This document shows, in pieces, positions 60,758 through 64,000 of a DNA stretch of 64,000 bases. A model generated the notes under the pieces. The model saw nothing but the letters and a program-made list of their open reading frames with translations. It had not been told where the DNA came from and ran no database searches. Both the position numbers and the translations under genes were made by a program. Where the stretch lies: positions 1 through 64,000 of the forward strand of contig CABJAM010000009.1 in the NCBI GenBank assembly GCA_902363555.1. The letters run 5' to 3'. This DNA comes from Lachnospiraceae bacterium. GTDB lineage: Bacteria > Bacillota > Clostridia > Lachnospirales > Lachnospiraceae. The first letter of the stretch is position 1. Each line of letters starts with the position of its first letter.

Positions 60758-61600
60758 ATGAGTGAGAAGTTTAAGTTTGGTATCGTTGTTGATGTTGTTC
60801 CCCTGGAATGCGTAGGAAAAGGCTATGAATACTTTGAAGTTCCCGCCTCGATCCATGCCGACCCGCTGTTATGCGACGCTGATTGGGAGGTTTGGAGAGA
60901 CAAATATAAGGAGGATGGACGTCCTTGCATGACGACCAGCCATCTGCTCGGGCCCGGACTGACCTGGATGGGTGCCAGTGGTGAGAAGTATGATCCGGAG
61001 CTGATCCGGTTCTCGCTGGAGCGCGAGTTTGAGCGGATCAGCCAGCTTGGCATCAAATATGTGGGCTGCTGGGGCGGACATTTCCGCTGCCAGGATGGCT
61101 ATGACCGAAATAAAGCCATCGATCAGGCCATCAGCTCAATCAATATGATGGCGGACTGCGCGGAGAAGTATGGCATGGAGATCGCACTGGAGCCGGAAGC
61201 CGACAGCGATACACTGTTCCCCAGATATCTGGAGGGCGTGGAGTTTGCGAAAATGACCGGACGCCGCAGTGTGAAGGTTATGGCGGATCTGAACTATTTC
61301 CTGGAGCTTGGCCAGCCATTGGAGGATATCCTCAAATACCCGGAATACTGCATTAACGTACATATCCAGGGCGATGGCGGGGCACAGCCCAATGTAGGGG
61401 AGCGGCGTCCGATTTTGAAGCATTTATTTGAAGTGCTCAAGGCGGCCAATTATACAAAGGGCGTATCCGTAGCCTGCCCGTGGGTGATCACCAATGGCGC
61501 ATCGGAAATCGATTACGCTTATGAAACCGAAAAGACACTGAAATTTATCCAGGAAATCCGGGATGAAGTTTATGCGGAGGAAAGTCATGGGAAAGCTTAA
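60758..61600 (+). CDS. Sugar phosphate isomerase/epimerase family TIM-barrel protein
   Basis: A 280-residue AP_endonuc_2-like barrel. Metal-site candidates are IALEPEAD (Glu), VMADLNYF (Asp), NVHIQGDG (His) and a C-terminal region GVSVACPW in which the usual last Glu is not obvious. It is encoded between an LplA-like binding protein and a ThuA protein, an arrangement that suggests conversion of keto-sugars or cleavage of keto-glycosides. The ATG at 60758 follows GTGGAGG. The ThuA gene overlaps its last 14 bases. The substrate is unknown. Confidence 0.75.
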   Translation: MSEKFKFGIVVDVVPLECVGKGYEYFEVPASIHADPLLCDADWEVWRDKYKEDGRPCMTTSHLLGPGLTWMGASGEKYDPELIRFSLEREFERISQLGIKYVGCWGGHFRCQDGYDRNKAIDQAISSINMMADCAEKYGMEIALEPEADSDTLFPRYLEGVEFAKMTGRRSVKVMADLNYFLELGQPLEDILKYPEYCINVHIQGDGGAQPNVGERRPILKHLFEVLKAANYTKGVSVACPWVITNGASEIDYAYETEKTLKFIQEIRDEVYAEESHGKA

Positions 61601-62249
61601 AGTAGCCGTTTTAGTGGAATGCCACCCGTTTGATATTGTTGGTTTTCAGGAAATGCTCTGGTCCTTTGAGGACTGCGATTGCTATGTGCAGGCATTTGAT
61701 CTGTTTGTACAGGATGAGAAAAACAGGGAGAGCTATGATACGGTCCTCTATTATAATATGAGCCTGCCCTTGCCGGAAGCGGGGGATTTTCTGGAAAGCT
61801 ATCTGCAAAATACTCTGGGAGAAAGTGGTCAGGGAATCATTCTTCTTCATCACGCCCTGCTGTCATTTCCCAAATGGGATTTGTGGACGCAGGTGTCCGG
61901 TGTGAAGGTCCGGTGTGAGGATGGTGTTTTTGAGTATCATCAAAATGAGACGGTGCAGGAGCATATTATGAATACGGAGCATCCGGTGATGGATGGCGTC
62001 GGTGACTTCTCACTTGTGGATGAAACTTATATTATCGGCGAGCCGGAGGAACCGGGAAATACGATCCTTATTACAACGGATAATGCGGTGAGTATCAAGA
62101 AGATCGCGTGGACACGGACTTATAAAAACAGCCGGGTGTTCTGCTATGCTTCCGGCCATGATAATTGCAGCTACGGGGATGAAAGCTTCCGGCGGATCAT
62201 CCATAACGCCATACGGTGGACGGCTCGGGATCATTCGGATGATTATTAA
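61587..62249 (+). CDS. ThuA-like (trehalose utilisation family) protein
   Basis: A 220-residue protein with the ThuA amidotransferase-like fold: VAVLVECHPFDIVGFQEML at the start, GIILLHHALLSFPKWDLW in the middle, HPVMDGVGDFSLVDETY and VFCYASGHDNCSYGDESFRRIIHNAIRWTA at the end. ThuA of rhizobia works in breakdown of trehalose, maltitol and related disaccharides through 3-keto intermediates. The ATG at 61587 follows GGAGG and overlaps the isomerase gene by 14 bases. Last gene of the LplBCA operon. Confidence 0.85.
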   Translation: MGKLKVAVLVECHPFDIVGFQEMLWSFEDCDCYVQAFDLFVQDEKNRESYDTVLYYNMSLPLPEAGDFLESYLQNTLGESGQGIILLHHALLSFPKWDLWTQVSGVKVRCEDGVFEYHQNETVQEHIMNTEHPVMDGVGDFSLVDETYIIGEPEEPGNTILITTDNAVSIKKIAWTRTYKNSRVFCYASGHDNCSYGDESFRRIIHNAIRWTARDHSDDY

Positions 62250-62257
62250 TTGAATTT

Positions 62258-62298
62258 GGGCGGCCGCGTGATTTCATGGAAAAATCACGCGGCCGCCC
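62258..62298 (+). terminator. Long perfect hairpin (possible terminator) after the ThuA gene
   Basis: GGGCGGCCGCGTGATTT (62258-62274) pairs without mismatch to AAATCACGCGGCCGCCC (62282-62298) over a seven-base loop. There is no T-run after it. It is followed nine bases later by a second long palindrome. Confidence 0.6.
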
Positions 62299-62306
62299 GG
62301 ACCGTG

Positions 62307-62351
62307 GAAGCATCGTAACAGTTCAGACAGGCCGAACTGTTACGATGCTTC
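62307..62351 (+). repeat. Dispersed palindromic element, extended perfect copy
   Basis: GAAGCATCGTAACAGTTC (62307-62324) and its exact complement (62334-62351) enclose AGACAGGCC. The inner part GTAACAGTTC is shared with the copies at 1844 and 26069. The T/A-rich sequence after it could let it act as a terminator. The 220 bases from here to the symporter gene hold no other gene, only short GC palindromes near 62440-62470 (GCGCTACGCGCGC). Confidence 0.7.
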
Positions 62352-62576
62352 ATTTAAAATTCTTTAACATGTTAAAAAGTCGATTTGAATATACAAAGAT
62401 CGCCGCATAATTTAAAATTAAGCCATAGTAAACGAATCCCCTGACGCGCTACGCGCGCCCATGCGCAGGTATTGTATAAACTACACCGCAGGTATAAATG
62501 CATTGCAGTTATTATCACAATACGGTACCATGCGCATGCATGAAGGGCAGATTAAATGTACAGGAGGGTTAATTTT

Positions 62577-63917
62577 ATGAGGCTTAGTTTTAAAGAGCGG
62601 TTTGGGTATTCCGCCGGGTATTTTTCCATTAGTATTTTCAATGATACGATCAGTATTTATCTGCTGGCGTTTTTCACCAACATGCTGGGGATTTCCCCCA
62701 TGGTGGCCGGTACGATTTTCCTCATAGCCCGTGTCTGGGATGCGGTCAATGACCCGGTCATGGGTACTATGGCCGACCGGACGCGGAGTAAATGGGGTTC
62801 CTACCGTCCGTTCATACTGTACGGCGCGCTGCCTTTATGTGTATTTTTTGTTTTGTGTTTTTCCGCGCCGGATATGAGTATGGGAGCAAAAGTAGCCTGG
62901 GCCCTGGTCGTTTATATTGGACAGGGGATGCTGGGAACGCTGGTCGGTATGCCTTACGGCGCATTGCCAAATACAATGACGACCGATATGAAGGAGCGTT
63001 CGGTTCTTGGTGTGGGCAGAAGTATGGGTTCCGCCATCAGTGGCCTTGTCATCAGTATTTTTGCCATGAGGATCGTCAACTGGGTCGGCCATGGCGAGAC
63101 GACGACCGGGGGCTACCAGGTAATGGCCATCGTATTTGCGGTTCTGGCGTTTATCGGCTTTATGCTCTGCTTTGCCTGTGTCAGGGAGCGTGTACCGGCG
63201 TCGGCGAAAAGAATCAATATCAAGGAAGGATTTCTTTCTCTCAAGGGAAATAAACCGGCATATTCCATTTTTGTGATCACCTTCCTGTTCATTATGGCGA
63301 TTTCGTTCCGTATGTCCTTTAATGTTTATTATTTTCTTTATGTTGTCAATGATATGGATCTGATGTCCATCATCATGCTTGTGATTTATGGTGTACAGCT
63401 TTTGACGCTGTTCCTTGTGCCTAAAATGGTCATCGGGCTGGGAAAACGGCGGATGATGCTGGTGGGCGCCTGCATGACCATCCTGTCCGGCGTCTTTTTC
63501 CTTATTGCCAGAGACAATGTGGCGCTGCTGTTTATTGCCGCCATTTTCTGCGGTTTGTGCATGTCCTTTTCCATCTCTGTGATTTGGGGAACACTGGCGG
63601 ATGTGGCCGATTACGGCGAGTGGAAAACAGGCATCCGTGCTCCGGCGTTTTTGTATACTATTGCCAGCTTTTTCCTGAAATGCGGCGGTGCACTGGCTTC
63701 CTGGCTGTCCGGCGCCATTTTGACCATCGTGGGCTTTAATGCCGCCGAATTTATGCAGAGCGAGGCGACTGTCAATGGGCTTTACTGGGCCAATGGTCTT
63801 TATCCGGTTGTTGTGGGTGTGGCGGCGATCATTGCCATACTTACATATCGGCTGACGGATAACCGGTTGAAGGAGATTATCGGTGAGTTGAAGGAGCGGA
63901 GGGAAAAAGCGAAATAG
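62577..63917 (+). CDS. GPH-family (glycoside-pentoside-hexuronide) sugar:cation symporter
   Basis: A 446-residue MFS-type carrier with twelve helices. Marks are KERFGYSAGYFSISIFND at the start, DAVNDPVMGTMADRTRSKWGSYRPFIL (the GPH cytoplasmic loop motif) and DVADYGEWKTGIRAPAFLYTI in the C-terminal half. It would import a glycoside or sugar with H+ or Na+. The ATG at 62577 follows GGAGGG; an in-frame ATG at 62556 is less well placed. It stands in its own transcription unit after the two hairpins; what lies downstream of 63917 is beyond the window. Confidence 0.9.
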   Translation: MRLSFKERFGYSAGYFSISIFNDTISIYLLAFFTNMLGISPMVAGTIFLIARVWDAVNDPVMGTMADRTRSKWGSYRPFILYGALPLCVFFVLCFSAPDMSMGAKVAWALVVYIGQGMLGTLVGMPYGALPNTMTTDMKERSVLGVGRSMGSAISGLVISIFAMRIVNWVGHGETTTGGYQVMAIVFAVLAFIGFMLCFACVRERVPASAKRINIKEGFLSLKGNKPAYSIFVITFLFIMAISFRMSFNVYYFLYVVNDMDLMSIIMLVIYGVQLLTLFLVPKMVIGLGKRRMMLVGACMTILSGVFFLIARDNVALLFIAAIFCGLCMSFSISVIWGTLADVADYGEWKTGIRAPAFLYTIASFFLKCGGALASWLSGAILTIVGFNAAEFMQSEATVNGLYWANGLYPVVVGVAAIIAILTYRLTDNRLKEIIGELKERREKAK

Positions 63918-64000
63918 GTCGCGCTATATTTGCTGCTTCGGCCACCAAAACTGCCCCTTCGCCCCGGAGCTTTCCCGGGCCTGGAACCTACCGGCCGCTG

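Overview
The window looks like chromosomal DNA of an anaerobic gut Clostridium relative (Bacillota, most likely Lachnospiraceae). The grounds are moderate GC, strong GGAGG ribosome binding sites, tRNA genes without encoded CCA, many YesM/YesN-type two-component systems next to LplABC-type sugar transporters, and catabolic genes otherwise known from flavonoid-degrading gut Lachnospiraceae (phloretin-hydrolase-like protein, C-glycoside deglycosidase subunits). The genus is inference: Catenibacillus, Eubacterium ramulus and similar isolates have this kind of metabolism.

Layout. 1-990: 3' end of a 23S rRNA gene and seven tRNA genes (Asp, Val, Thr, Tyr, fMet, Phe, Lys). 977-3376: a small putative ABC permease on the minus strand and a purine-riboswitch-controlled hypoxanthine/guanine permease. 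3610-13211: an apparently single operon with an RpiR regulator, a GlmS/FrlB-like SIS protein, an MttB-family methyltransferase homologue, an intracellular clan GH-A glycosidase, a PfkB kinase and a sugar ABC transporter. 13573-17915: PucR-type regulator, phloretin-hydrolase-like enzyme, fumarate-reductase-like flavoprotein, ferredoxin. 17948-19463: a decayed stretch with a frameshifted HicB, a truncated sugar-binding lipoprotein and the last codons of a Gfo/Idh/MocA dehydrogenase. 19830-29004: YesM/YesN pair, TIM-barrel isomerase, LplB/LplC/LplA transporter, MATE exporter. 29040-33406: HelD on the minus strand, then an Rrf2 regulator whose presumed operator recurs in front of a PNPOx-ferredoxin gene pair. 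33476-43297: AraC-GH39 regulator, OppABCDF-like importer, and the beta and alpha subunits of a C-glycoside deglycosidase. 43570-52129: YesN/YesM pair, a catalytically degenerate RbsA-like protein, an RbsB/A/C importer and an MBL-fold hydrolase. 52200-56972: YczE-like membrane protein (minus), a candidate ADP-ribosyltransferase toxin pair, a third YesN/YesM pair. 57165-63917: LplB/C/A transporter, TIM-barrel isomerase, ThuA-family protein, GPH-type sugar symporter.

How it fits together. Most of the window is a plant-glycoside/sugar catabolic region made of self-contained modules, each with its own regulator, importer and intracellular enzymes. The C-glycoside deglycosidase would cleave C-glucosyl (poly)phenols after oxidation of the sugar to the 3-keto form. 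The phloretin-hydrolase-like enzyme would cleave the C-C bond of dihydrochalcones made from flavonoids. TIM-barrel and ThuA proteins could handle the keto-sugars. The oxidoreductase that makes the 3-keto glycoside is not intact here; only a Gfo/Idh/MocA tail survives in the decayed stretch.

Two arrangements look most novel: the MttB homologue inside a sugar/fructosamine-like operon without a corrinoid protein, and the ATPase-dead RbsA paralogue placed directly behind a sensor kinase. Two families of short dispersed repeats also run through the intergenic regions.
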